Assembly (NCBI RefSeq): GCF_027580225.2
Contig: NC_073340.2
Coordinates: forward strand, 37,887,501-37,951,500
Origin: Misgurnus anguillicaudatus
Lineage: Eukaryota > Chordata > Actinopteri > Cypriniformes > Cobitidae
Reading direction: 5' to 3'
DNA: 64,000 nt
Shown here piece after piece: positions 45,188 through 56,545 of the stretch. Both the position numbers and the translations under genes were made by a program. Each line of letters starts with the position of its first letter. Within the stretch, counting starts at the first letter, position 1. Below the pieces are notes generated by a model. It was not told where the DNA came from. It did no database searches and saw only the letters and a program-made list of their open reading frames with translations.

Positions 45188-45906
45188 GGCATCATTAACT
45201 CTTTCATTACTGCTGATATTCTTCCAAATTCATATACATTTCTTTCTTCTCTGGAACATGAAAATCTTTTTGGTATATTTTTCTTCAGTGTTATTTTCAA
45301 TCTCATTATGTTGTTATGCTGATTTGTTGACAGAGCACACAACACATTTCTCTGGTTCTAGTGTGGATTGGATCTGTCACTGTAGACACGCACGCAAGCA
45401 CACACAGTGATCTGTGAAATAACATTCATTTGAAAGACACAACACTGAGTTTTTCTGCAGTACCATCATGCACCAGCAGGTGTGGCTGCAGTCCTCTCTC
45501 TCTCAGGATGCGCATGAGCGCAGGCGCAGGTGAGAACACGTCACTCACACTGATGTCAAACCCCATTCTCCGCAGTTTCTGCACGAACTTCTCTCGCGTG
45601 TTCTGAGTCTCATTAGTGCAGAAGCGCAAGATCAGACCCGAGTCCATTAACCTGACAAAAACACACAGAGACACCCGTCTGTACTACACACATCTACTGC
45701 ACACATTGCAAAACGGTTTCAGTATTGTATTGTTGTGTATTGAATTCTAAAGTTTGTTTTGAAAATGTATCTGACCTCTTGACTGCCTCTACGGAACCTT
45801 GTATTGGTCTCCCTCCACCCTCTCCGCTGTCATACAGAACTCCACACATGTCTAAAATCACTCCTTTAACACCTTTCACACACTCCATACTACTGACTGC
45901 CGCCAT
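42967..45906 (-). CDS. lhpp: Phospholysine phosphohistidine inorganic pyrophosphate phosphatase
   Basis: HAD-superfamily phosphatase acting on inorganic pyrophosphate, phosphohistidine and phospholysine; a cytosolic/nuclear protein-histidine phosphatase in mammals. Minus-strand exons in transcript order: 45906-45776, 45651-45464, 45123-44970, 44786-44723, 44590-44498, 44416-44325, 43060-42967; all GT/AG and in frame, 271 aa (human 270). Visible motifs: HAD motif I as ILDMCGVLYDSG, motif II in LRFCTNETQ, motif III Lys in AEVVGKPSPEFF, motif IV MVGDDLVNDVGGAQ. The last exon reads RPSDEDHPSVKADAYVDDL and ends QKH. The start at 45906 (MAAVSSMECVKG) gives the expected length; ATG 45927 and 45885 are alternatives. 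Motif I has Cys where mammals have Ser and typical HADs Asp. It is head-to-head with oat, about 0.5 kb apart. Confidence 0.95.
45137..45185. repeat. (CA)n microsatellite
   Basis: About 49 bp of CA (interrupted once by ATAC), in lhpp intron 2 about 14 bp upstream, on the minus strand, of the exon 3 acceptor. Confidence 0.95.
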
Positions 45907-45927
45907 GCACCTGACACCACTGCGCAT

Positions 45928-46429
45928 GTGCAGCGACTGGCCTTATGGGAGATGAAGTTCACAAAGGATCGCTTTCTTTTATTTTTCATACACACATATA
46001 CACGAACTAACATTAGTTGATCAATATCTTTATTGGCCAATTATACCAGAGCATACAGAGATGCCGGCCGGTTGTTAACGGTTTTGGGTGTTTAAAAGTC
46101 AAAAGTTACATATATTGGCACCACTGTACCCAGCAGTCCTGTCCTGTGTCAGAAAAGCATACAACAGTTCACTGGCAGTTGATGAATGAAATCTCGTGCC
46201 TGCGGCAATACAAGAGCAGTGTTGCGTCACACTAATAAAACACACTTTCATATTGACACTGCATGAACGATTCACTTAACAACTGCACTACACGATACAC
46301 TAAAGCGATACACCGCGATCACTGCGTTTTCATCTTGTAGGAATTTCTTTAGAACTAGAATAATTAAAATTTCAGCAGCGCTGGCGCTAGTGACGTCAAG
46401 ACGCATAGTGACGTGGCTCATTTGAATAA
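45928..46429. promoter_or_regulatory. Divergent lhpp/oat promoter region
   Basis: The two genes start about 0.5 kb apart on opposite strands. A perfect CRE palindrome TGACGTCA lies at 46391-46398 and a second TGACGTGG at 46409-46416, about 20-40 bp before the probable oat first exon. The part 46015-46250 is different in character and contains, on the minus strand, CCAATAAAGATATTGATC, which resembles a transcript end. Confidence 0.55.
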
Positions 46430-46505
46430 TCCGCTGTGAATTACGCGCAGGAAGAAGAGAAGCAACCCGCATCGACCCGCACGGACCCGTACAGACCCGC
46501 AGCAG
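46430..46505 (+). other. Candidate untranslated exon 1 of oat
   Basis: GC-richer than its surroundings and built of near-repeats of GACCCGCA/GACCCGTA, ending with the donor CGCAGCAG|GTAAAA at 46506. It lies just after two CRE motifs. The first oat coding exon is 2.4 kb downstream, consistent with the separate 5' UTR exon found in vertebrate OAT genes. Confidence 0.5.
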
Positions 46506-46599
46506 GTAAAAACTTTCCCATCATACACACAAACACTTCACTGATGGTTAAAGCGCATCTGACGCTTCGTGTATCGTATCTTAATGTCGCGGATCAGAC

Positions 46600-46642
46600 G
46601 CGTTGTTATTAATAATGAAGTGCGTTGTTATTAATAATGAAG
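46600..46642 (+). repeat. 22-bp tandem duplication
   Basis: GCGTTGTTATTAATAATGAAG occurs twice in direct succession (46600-46620 and 46622-46642), early in oat intron 1. Confidence 0.9.
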
Positions 46643-47712
46643 CACAGACACGAGCTCATGTGAGCATCATCAGTATAACAGGATGAGGATGAGGATGTTT
46701 ATGGTTTGGGTAACAATGAGGATTTCAGTGATGAAGATTAAGATAAGGATAATTAGTGCGTGCGCGTATGCGCGCTTTCTCGAGGGCGTGCTGTCTTTTT
46801 TTAACCCCTGGCAGGGGCTCGTGATGGGAGTGTTTGGGGGCAGCTTGCTGAACAGCCAATCGTCGTGGGCTTTATTTTTTACTCAAGGTGAATCCGTTTA
46901 AAAATTAAAAACACGAGTGTCCAGAATAAACAGAGAAAACATCATCTGATTCTGAACCAGCACGAGATAATTCACTGTAATGTGTGTGTGTGTGGTTTAA
47001 AGATAAATTATGATCTTTTGGTAAATATTTAGACATCTGCTGGTTTATTCTGTATTTCTTTTCAAACTTTTCATTCATTTATTTTTTCAAACATTAATTA
47101 ATTCATCTTTTTCACTGACACAGACAGAAGTACACTGAGGTTTAAAAGAGAGCATAAAAAATGATTTTTTTTAACATCCTCAGATTTTTCTGAATACATT
47201 ACAGAATAATTATTTAAAACTCACATTTACGAAATATTGTGAATGAATATAAAAACACTCAAGTGTTGGCATGGCAACAGAAAGCATCTGAGAGAAGACA
47301 GCAGTCAAAACATCCCAGTAGATCTGACTTAATAAATGTTTGACTCGACCTTTATGAGTGGTTAAGATCTGAGTTACTGCAGTTAACTTTACTAAAGTGT
47401 GTAGAGCGTTGTGTTAGCACAAAAAGTCATACTGACACATATACTGATGAAGATACGTGTCGTGTACTTTAGATAAAAGCATGAATGTAAATCTAAATGA
47501 CAGCATGCATCTCACTTTTGCATTATGAGAATGTGTTTCTGAGTGAATCATTACATTTATTTAACAATAATAAAGTATCTGACTTTTAACTAAGGAATGA
47601 AAAAGTTTCTGTATGATGTGTGTGAGGAGGAATTAGAGATGTTTTTAAGAGTGTCTGATTTTATTTCCTGTTTGATTTGATTTAGTGTTCTGGAATTATT
47701 CAGTGTGATTTA

Positions 47713-48667
47713 AAGGGTTAATTCAGCCCAAAATGAAAATCCTGTCGTCATTTACTCATCCTTATGTTTTTCTAAACCTGTACGAGTTTCTTTATTCTGT
47801 TTAACACAAACTGAGATGTTTTAAAAAATGATGATAAGCACACAGTTGATGGTACCCGAACTATCTGTGTTTCCTACTATGGAAGTCAATGGGTACCATT
47901 AACTGTGTGCTTATTGGGGCGGTTTCCCGGACAGGGATTAGATTAGTCCTAGACTAAAATAAATGTAAGAGCTGTCCAAACGGAAAACAACTTGCACTGA
48001 CAAATCTTAAAATACATCAGTACCCTTTGTTTTGCCTGAAAATGCACACAAGTAATATTTTTAGTAAGGCACATTTGTTCAACCTAGTTATATTTCCTAA
48101 CTAAACTAAGGCCTAATCCTGGATTAAATAATCCCTGTACGGGAAACCACCCCATTATCTTTTGGGCAAATCCATGCAAATGTCGACCTTATTATGAAAG
48201 GTTTTTATCCAATGTTTTTAACCATACTGATATCTCTCAAGTTTTAGTAGAAGTTTTTAAAGCAGTTTTTTATTATTATTGTCTATAGTTAATGGCAAAT
48301 TTCCATGTCACATCCATATTATTGTTTCTTCCCCAAAATGGCACGTACAAAAATGAAATAAATATGAAATGTTCTTTAAGGAGCCCTGTTTTCTTCATTT
48401 GTTGGGTATTATTGCTTCTGGTTTGTGCCCTTTATGGTCACATCCATGTTTCCCTCAACTAAAACAGAAACCATGATTATAGGCTGATGTTTTTCTGATG
48501 TCTGGACTGTCAGGGGTTCAGAGAAATATAAACCGAGATGGTTCACTGTGTTGGTAATAAATGCATTCTCTGAGAAATTTTATTTCACGTTTTTGACTGC
48601 AAATGTCACATCTATAATGCTGCAGGGCGAGTAAATTAAGACAACATTTTCATTTTGGGATGAACTC
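47713..48667. mobile_element. AAGGGTTAATTCAGCCC-type element with nested MITE
   Basis: Left AAAGGGTTAATTCAGCCCAA with CCTGTCGTCATTTACTCATC, right CATTTTCATTTTGGGATGAAC: the same class as 15625-15869. It is interrupted by the element at 47916-48153. Located in oat intron 1. Confidence 0.6.
47916..48153. mobile_element. MITE, GGGGCGGTTTCCCGGACAGG ends
   Basis: Second copy of the 18487-18725 family, in opposite internal orientation, 238 bp, flanked by ATT on both sides (47913-47915, 48154-48156). Confidence 0.88.
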
Positions 48668-48857
48668 TGAAATAAAAATTTGATGAAATTTCATTTATGG
48701 ATTTGTGTTTTATGTATTTATTTTTACTTATTTTGTATGTGTTTTTAATGCATGCTGTATTATAAGGTATGTACTGACTTGCACGTTGTCCAAGACAAAT
48801 TTCCCAGCGATGGGACTAATACAGTAATTTGATTTTTCTGAATTGTTGGTCGTTAAA

Positions 48858-51800
48858 ATGTTCCAGCGTGTGAACATCATGAGCAGTATGAAGAGTTTGA
48901 TGAGAGTCAGTCGCTTGACACCCACCCTGACCCGTGCAGTGCATTCTGGGACACGAACGTCCTCCTCTGTGGCACCGAGAGCTAAACATGTTGAGCGTCC
49001 GCTGACGCCAGAGGAGGTGTTCTCCCGCGAGGAACGCTACGGCGCTCATAACTACCACCCGCTGCCTGTCGCCCTGGAGCGAGGAGAAGGTGAGCACGCA
49101 CAGACTTCACCATGATGAGGTTTATAAAAAAAAAAACTGAATGTTGCATTAAGGGTTATTCTTCTTGTGTTTTAGGGCTTTACGTGTGGGACGTGGAGGG
49201 CCGGAGGTACTTTGATTTTCTCAGTGCGTACAGTGCTGTCAATCAGGGTCACTGTCACCCAAAGATCATCGCCGCCCTGACGGCTCAGGCCTCCAAACTG
49301 ACGCTGACCTCCCGAGCTTTCTACAATGATGTGCTGGGCGCTTACGAACAATATGTCACCTCATTGTTTGGATATGATAAAGTTCTGCCCATGAACACAG
49401 GTACAGTGGTCCGATGTGCAGCTGGAGGTTTCAAACATTTAAGCTTATCAGCCAGACGATGATTTTACGGTCTTGTGTTTGTGTGTTAAAGGTGTGGAAG
49501 GTGGAGAAACGGCCTGTAAACTCGCTCGTAAGTGGGGGTACACTGTGAAGGGAATCCCAAAATATGAAGCAAAGATTGTTTTTGCAAGTAAGTCATCATC
49601 CCGCTCCCATCAGACACCAAATTACTCACAATACCTTGTTTCTGTTTTATCGTTATGGGCGGCAGATCCTTTAAAACCGTGCCACCAAAACTCTGGAATT
49701 CCTCCCATTAACCATCCGTGCCATTTCCTCTATAACCTCCTTTAAATACAACCTTAAAAACTGATCTCTTCATCAATTATTTTCAGCCCTCAGATGCTTA
49801 GGGTCCTGTGTATCCTCTCTCATGTGTATCTCATGTTTACTGGATGTGATTCTGTACTTTGTTAATATGTTTTGCTTGTACAGCGACCTTGAGTTTGGGA
49901 AAGTCACTTTATAAATAAAACTCTATTATTATTATTATTAATGAACTAGTTTATATGACACCAGACTGCAGCTGTCTCTGTCTTGATCAGTTGTGTGTGA
50001 TTCACTTCTTGCTCCTGAAGCTGGTTTAGTTGGCTAGCCGGGTAAGTTTAGGATTAGTTTGTGGCAATCCAGAGTTTTTAGATATGAAAGAAGCTTGGCT
50101 TTTAGCTGTGTTCACCACCGTAGTAACTTACGCTACCCGCCCGGCTAACCTGCTCCGGGACACATCAGATACATCCACTTGCACATATTTGACAATCAGA
50201 GTATCAGATATATCCTAATAGCTAACAAATTTGTGAAATTTTGAATAAAAAAGGAAATAAAAGCAGATCATCAGTCATTCAGCGTGGTGTGACAAGAAAT
50301 GAATGACGCGTCTCCATGGGAACCAATGCCATAAAGTGATCGCCTTGAAAAACTTACGTGTGAAAAGATTAAGTAAGGCTTACATTTAAATGTGTCTTTG
50401 TTTTGTTTTGAGTGCTTGGTCAATAAATAAAGTAATTATAAAGATGGGCACAAAACCTGTTTGTCGCACCCCACTTGTCATGTCTCTATTCCCCACCAAT
50501 GGGCCGCGCCCCACACTGACTTTGAGAAACGCTGAGCTAACTTAACAGCTAACTTAGCAATAGGGGTACCTCCATTTGGTCAGGATTTTTCCTCTTTTTG
50601 GCTGGTGTCAACCAACAATGAAAAATCTTTGTCTGGCTCGACTGGCTGCCTTTCAATGTTTTCATCGTGCACCGTCAGCTTTCTCCAACTATTCATCTCA
50701 GCGACTGCACATGCGCAAAATAGTGACCAAACTTGGTAGAGAAAGCGGGTTATGTTATACCAAGTAGTCGGTGCGGTGGGCAGGGGGGTACATTACAGAT
50801 TATTTAAAATATAATACTATCTTTCTCGCGGGCAAATGAAATTAATAGAGAAAACAAGCAAAAGTGTTCATTCGGAATATTTCATATTTATTTTAATCTG
50901 AATGATGTGATGATATTGGGGGGGGTTATATTAGCCAGATTTGAGTTTTGAGGGGGTCATGACCCCCGTAACCCCCGTGCAAATTACGCACATGAGTAAG
51001 ACAATGGTAAATTGGATGTTATTATTAGTTGTATGATCCTTTGAATGAGTGGTAATGCAGCATGATGGGAAGCGGGTGTGCATTATTTTTGAATAATTGA
51101 AAAGAACCAGAGTCAATTCTTTCTCTTATATCACAGTTAACACAGACATTGATCTGGTGGTTATTTAAAGACATTTGACAGATCAGGTGTGCGATTTAAA
51201 GAAAAATAATCAACATCTGTGTAACATTTCTCAACCAATCAGAATAAAGCATTCAACAGATTTGTGGTATAAAGGCATCATCCAACACTACTATCATCAA
51301 TCTTTCTCCAACAGTTCTCTCTTTCTTTGACGGTGTATAATTCAGTGCCTGCTATACATTTTTGTAAACGTAATATTTGTGCATAATTACTAAGAAATAC
51401 ACAGAACTTTATCTGGTCTTGATGTCACTCTTTCATGTGCACATGACACATCACGCTTATGGATTAATCATCAGTTTAAGATGAAATCTTGAGTATTCAG
51501 TATGAGTTTATGATTATATATCAGTTGTGTGATGTTCACATCTTCTCGCTTCTGCAATGGGAAATTTCTGGGGTCGTACGATGGCGGCAATCTCAAGTTC
51601 AACCGATCCCAGCAGTTACGACGGCTTCGGTCCGTTCATGCCAGGATTTGACCTCGTGCCATATAATGATGTTCCTGCACTCGAGGTAACGGACACACAC
51701 ACCAAACCCATCACACTGTCATATAAATCATTCATTTACATGCATTTGTATTTTACAGTTGGGTTTATTCAAAGTGATTTATTCTAGTTGTGTTTTTTTC

Positions 51801-52247
51801 TATATTAAACCAGTTTTACCAGTTAACCACATGAGCACAGTAACGACCGAAGCACTTACAAAAGATGAATGTACTGTTGACTTTAATCTCCATCACACAA
51901 ACTCTCTTATACTCTCTTATGTGATAGAAGAAGAGAAATGTTTTCTGTGCTAACACGCACCCATACTTAACCAGCAGGTTTATATTTAACCTGAAACTGA
52001 ACCTGCTGAACTGCTGTCATTTAATATCCTCTGAGGTGTGTGTGTCTGTTTTTCACTCACTCATCATACATTTACACTTATAATCCATAAACAACACACA
52101 GAGTCTGAGAAACTAGCAGATACAAACTAATGTGAAGTTCAGGGAGAAAAGAAGAAAGAAAGATTCTCATATAATAAATTATTATCAGTGTTCAAGTGTA
52201 AAGAGTTTGATACAGTAGACACGAGTCACGAAGATGTGGCTCTGTGT

Positions 52248-52292
<45 letters not shown>

Positions 52293-54357
52293 TGTGTGTG
52301 TGTGTCTGTGTGCGTGTACGTACAGAAAGCGCTGCAGGATCCTCATGTTGCTGCGTTCATGGTGGAGCCGATTCAAGGTGAAGCCGGTGTGATCGTCCCT
52401 GATGCCGGTTATCTTAGAAAAGTTCGGGAGCTTTGCACTAAACACAATGCAAGTACAACTAAACACACACAAACGATCGTGTACATGATTTATATATTTT
52501 GTATGTATGATTCCCTGTCAAGCTAATATGATGTGGTTTGATTATAAATACTGCAGTTGATGATAATAATCATGCATGTGTGTCTCAGTTCCTGACAGTG
52601 TTTGTCTGATCTGGTTTGTGTGTGTACTCATCTGATCTGGTCTGGTCTGTGTTTGTTGTAGGTTCTGTTTATTGCTGATGAGGTTCAGACTGGTTTAGCT
52701 CGTACTGGACGCCGTCTGGCTGTGGATCATGAGGCTGTCAGACCGGATCTGGTAGTGCTTGGAAAAGCTTTGTCAGGAGGAGTTTATCCTGTAAGTCACA
52801 CACACAAACACACACACAGCGTGACAATAACGCACATACAGTTCAAGTTTGTTTCTATAGCACTTTTCACACACATTGTGTAACAAATAGAGAATAAATG
52901 TAGAAATAGTAAAAGTAATGTTGTGTGTTTTAGGTTTCTGCAGTCTTATGTGATGATGAGGTGATGTTGACCATTAAACCTGGAGAACATGGATCCACAT
53001 ATGGAGGAAATCCTCTGGCCTGTCAGGTCGCTATCGCCGCTCTGGAGGTCAGTGCGCATGTTTCTGATCATGAAGAAGTGATTATTATTTATTTCTCATC
53101 CGTTTCATGAGCAACTTTTAATGGCTGTAGGTTCTAGAGGAAGAAAAACTGTCTGAAAACGCTGAGAAGATGGGTGAGATTCTGAGAGCCGAACTGAAGA
53201 AACTTCCCAGAGAGATTGTGAGCGACGTGCGAGGGAAAGGTCTTCTGAACGCCATCATCATCAAAGAGACCGAAGGTTCCCATACAATCCAAAAACAAAC
53301 CCCAATCACGTTTAGTTCTCGTACTTCTTGTTTAGTATTACTGAGGTGTCACCGTTTACTCATCAGCAGTATTTAAGATGTGATGTAAGAATGAGTGAAA
53401 GTAAACTTATATTACACATCACTAAAAACAGGATAGACAACAGTGTCCATTAGCATGTTTGTAGATATATACTGTAGTTTTATTGAACTTAAACAGGGCT
53501 CCAGACTGCCACCAAAATTTGAGAGTGTGCCACTGAATTTTACATCCAGTGGCACATGTGCGACCAGTAAATTTGACCTTTTATTTGTGATGTGACACTG
53601 AATTTGAAACAGCACATTGTACTTTCTGCATCTATCAGCAAAGTATTTATTAATAATAAAGTGGAAATGAGTAGAAATGTGAATATTTGGTTAGCGTGTT
53701 GATTTACGGTGTGTGCCCCTAAATTTTCTGGTTGCGTCCCTACAATTTTCAGTTGGGGACCCTGTGTTCCTAGTGAAAAAAGTTAGTCTGGAGCAATGTT
53801 AACATTTAAACTTTTCTAAGCACTTTTTAAAGTTTGTTTATTTAAAGTCCATATAAATTTTTGGGGCCGTGTCCTCTGTCGTGCTGAAACCACACCCACT
53901 CACAGGAAAGGCGCCATCTCTCTCAACTTTCAAATACAGCTACAACCTGAATGGATGCTCGTGATTGTTTTAGGGGCGGAGTCAGAGGCTCCAGTGAGTC
54001 ATCGAGTCACTGTTTTAGCCCCGCCCAAATAACCCTGAACATAAACGAGGAAAAACTCCACAATTCAGTACTTCGTAAAGTCTTTGTAAGAGCGATACAT
54101 CTGTAATATTTAGATGTGTAATAACACTCCTCTGTATGTCCGTGCTGCTTTAGAGTCGTTTATTTTAATCTGATGTAATCTTCTCATCTCTTACAGACTA
54201 TGACGCTTGGAGAGTGTGTCTGCGTCTCCGTGACAACGGTCTGCTGGCCAAACCCACTCACGGTGACATCATCAGACTTGCTCCTCCCCTCATTATTAAA
54301 GAAGATGAGATCAGAGAAAGTGTTGACATCATCAGCAGAACCATTATGTCATTTTAA
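48858..54357 (+). CDS. oat: Ornithine aminotransferase, mitochondrial
   Basis: PLP-dependent class III aminotransferase of the mitochondrial matrix, interconverting ornithine + 2-oxoglutarate with glutamate semialdehyde + glutamate. Coding exons: 48858-49089, 49176-49400, 49492-49587, 51558-51685, 52326-52448, 52662-52790, 52934-53047, 53131-53275, 54197-54357; 450 aa (human 439). The N-terminus [19 protein letters not shown] is Arg/Ser-rich and lacks acidic residues, as expected of a mitochondrial presequence. Conserved blocks: [68 protein letters not shown] (cofactor Asp), the PLP lysine in [25 protein letters not shown] and closing IISRTIMSF. Three splice sites are atypical: the exon at 51558 is preceded by AA instead of AG, exon 52326-52448 uses a GC donor, and exon 53131-53275 has a weak donor (GTTCCC). 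The reading frame is otherwise intact, so I call it functional with reservation. Confidence 0.92.
49600..49935 (+). mobile_element. L2-type LINE 3' end
   Basis: In oat intron 4. A degraded frame reads PPKLWNSS, then [14 protein letters not shown] and [10 protein letters not shown] phrases typical of the reverse-transcriptase C-terminus of teleost LINEs, followed by the GCGACCTTGAGTTTGGGAAAG and ACTTTATAAATAAAACT 3' tail and an (ATT)n run. 5'-truncated and inactive. Confidence 0.75.
51068..51290 (+). repeat. ACCACGGGTCTGT-type repeat, copy 2
   Basis: In oat intron 4, ending about 270 bp before the exon with the atypical acceptor. It shares TGATCTGGTGGTTATTTAAAGA, TTGACAGATCAGGTGTGC and CAACCAATCAGAATAAAGCA-type phrases with 39770-39998 (inverted) and 56310-56545. 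Confidence 0.8.
52250..52317. repeat. (TG)n microsatellite next to an oat acceptor
   Basis: About 68 bp of TG with a few interruptions, ending 8 bp before the acceptor CGTACAG of oat exon 52326-52448; it replaces the usual polypyrimidine tract. Confidence 0.95.
53495..53798. mobile_element. MITE-like element, GGGCTCCAGACT ends
   Basis: In oat intron 9: left AGGGCTCCAGACTGCCACCA and right TTAGTCTGGAGC are inverted over about 11 bp, enclosing about 300 bp without coding potential. Confidence 0.55.
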
Positions 54358-54920
54358 AGCAAAGTGTTTGATTTTAGCACCTTTTAGTTTGCTGTTTTAG
54401 CGTGTAGTTGTGCAGTATAAATCTCACTCACATCTTCACTTCATTTCTCTCTCATACTGCGAATGACTCGGATAAACGTGAACATAAAATGTTTGTGAAG
54501 GAAAAATCTGTGATGTTTAGGGTTTCAGAGAGAAGTCACTGTTACAGTGTTTATAGTTGAAAACTACTCGTGTGCACCTTGTCAAAAGAAATAATGACTG
54601 TTTAAATATTAATTAATTTAAAATGTTTTACCATTTTTTAGTTTATTGACATTGATTCAATAGAAATGTGTTTTTCTCGCTATAGTGAGAGATTTGTGCA
54701 CTTTAATGGCAGCGATAGGTTTTTAAAGCTCGATCAGAATTGATTTATTCCTCTCGTGCTGCATTTACTTTCTATCATTTTAATTCTTTCCTGTCGTTGA
54801 GAGTCATTCAGACAGTAACTTAAACAGAAGTGGATGAATTGAATGTTTGTGTGTTTATCACAACTACTGTACCACATGATGCTTTCTCTGTTTGTTTGTT
54901 TGTTTGTTTGTCTGTTCTGA

Positions 54921-54926
54921 AATAAA
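54921..54926 (+). terminator. Polyadenylation signal candidate for oat
   Basis: AATAAA about 565 bp after the oat stop, followed within 25 bp by T/GT-rich sequence. Confidence 0.65.
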
Positions 54927-55613
54927 TTTTCAGTCTGCTGTTTGTTCCACATTTCCTTTCATTTGTTGTTAATGAGTTTGAGTAGAATTGTGTTTTATTT
55001 TGGTTTATAGAGACATGAATTGGTCTTTTTGTTATAACATCAATCCGGATTAACAGATCTTCAGGTGTTTTTTTACTCCAGAGGGTTTAAATCTGGTCTT
55101 TAGTCTGATCTCTCTTCAAGACTTTACTCCAGCAAACAAGAGTTTAAAGAAACTTAAAACATAGTCGGTTATTAAGCAAAAAACAAAGTGTTTGTGTTGA
55201 AAATAGTCAATTGTTTTGCGGAAAATGTCATTTTGAAGTCATTTTACTTCAGAAGATAAGCAGTAATGTAAACTAATGTTATGATTTAAACAGGTAAGAT
55301 GTGGGGACACCCAATCATTAGCACGCGGCGTGAAGCTAAATAAAGACTCGTGAACGCGCACAGGTGATTTCCTGATGGCCGTTGGTACCGTGATGAGAAA
55401 GCTCGTGTGAACTGCTAAGACTGAACTGAAGTCAGTGATGAAGAGTTTTTCATTGATTATATCACGAGTGACAAACCCGCTCACACATAAACACAATAAT
55501 GGAGAAACTAGCTGTCTGTGATTCAGTGATGAGAATTTCTTCTGTACTTTTATTAACATCATGAAGTTTTTCGTTCTTTTTGGTTTATGGCTGTAGCAGG
55601 AAGAGATTGGATC

Positions 55614-55897
55614 GGTGGTTTTCAAACTGGGGGCTGCGAGATGGTGCCAGGGGTGCCCCAGTTTTATGGCATTTTATAAAATAGCCTACATTCATTTATC
55701 ATGAATTATGTGTAATTAAACCTAAAAAATAATAAGCCAACTAACCAACAGCACTACTAGGTATAATTTTATATGTTTTGTTTAATTAAAAGTTGAGTTT
55801 TAGAACAGTTTTTTGTCATTTATTTTCTTTCGGGGGGCCGCGAAAAAATGCACTGTACACAAGGGGGGCCGCACACTGAAAAAGTTTGGGAACCACC
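55614..55897. mobile_element. GGTGGTTTTCAAACTGGGGG element, unsplit copy
   Basis: Ends GGTGGTTTTCAAACTGG and GTTTGGGAACCACC; the same family as 18430-18950, but without the nested MITE, so it shows the pre-insertion arrangement. Confidence 0.85.
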
Positions 55898-56309
55898 CAC
55901 TGCCCTACATTACTCCACGCTCGTGCTCGCCGGAAGCGCTTCGGTGTGGGCGGCGCCATCTTCCACCGAGACGCGAGATTTTATCCACGAATGTAGTGCA
56001 CTCAGTAGTGTCCACTAGGATTTCAAGTCTTTCTCTTCAGCTACATTCACCTTAAGTATTGCGAGGGAGAAATTTCACCCAAGCTTTAACGCATTGGACC
56101 CTGAATGATTAACTGACTTCTAAGTGTAATGATGAAGTGTTTCAGTGAATCTGTGTTGAGTGTTTTGGCAGAAGGTCACTGTGGGTTTGTTTGGCTCGGA
56201 CACCTGGCTGTATAACACACTGAAGCTCAATGGTTTGGCTCATGTCTGATACAGCAGAATAGAGAGGTTTCTATCATGAAGATAATTGACGGCAGGCTGT
56301 TGCTTGAAT

Positions 56310-56545
56310 TATTTGAAAATAATCCACACCCAATGTGGTATAATCTCAAACACCACAGTGGGTTATTCTCAAATAATCCAAAGGACCAGTGTCAATTATT
56401 CCTCTTATGCCACAGACATCGCTCTGGTGGTTATTTTAAGATATTTGACAGATCAGGTGTGCAGTTGTAGAAAAATATTCAACACCCATAAAACCTTACT
56501 CAACCAATCAGAAAAAAAGCATTCAACAGACCCGTGGTATAACAG
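56310..56545 (+). repeat. ACCACGGGTCTGT-type repeat, copy 3
   Basis: Contains GCTCTGGTGGTTATTTTAAG, TTGACAGATCAGGTGTGCAG, CAACCAATCAGAAAAAAAGC and CCCGTGGTATAACAG; related to 39770-39998 and 51068-51290. Confidence 0.8.

Noticed and set aside
45069..45410. A 113-codon plus-strand open frame across lhpp intron 2.
   Set aside because: It is made of a CA tract plus antisense of lhpp exon 3; no conservation pattern.
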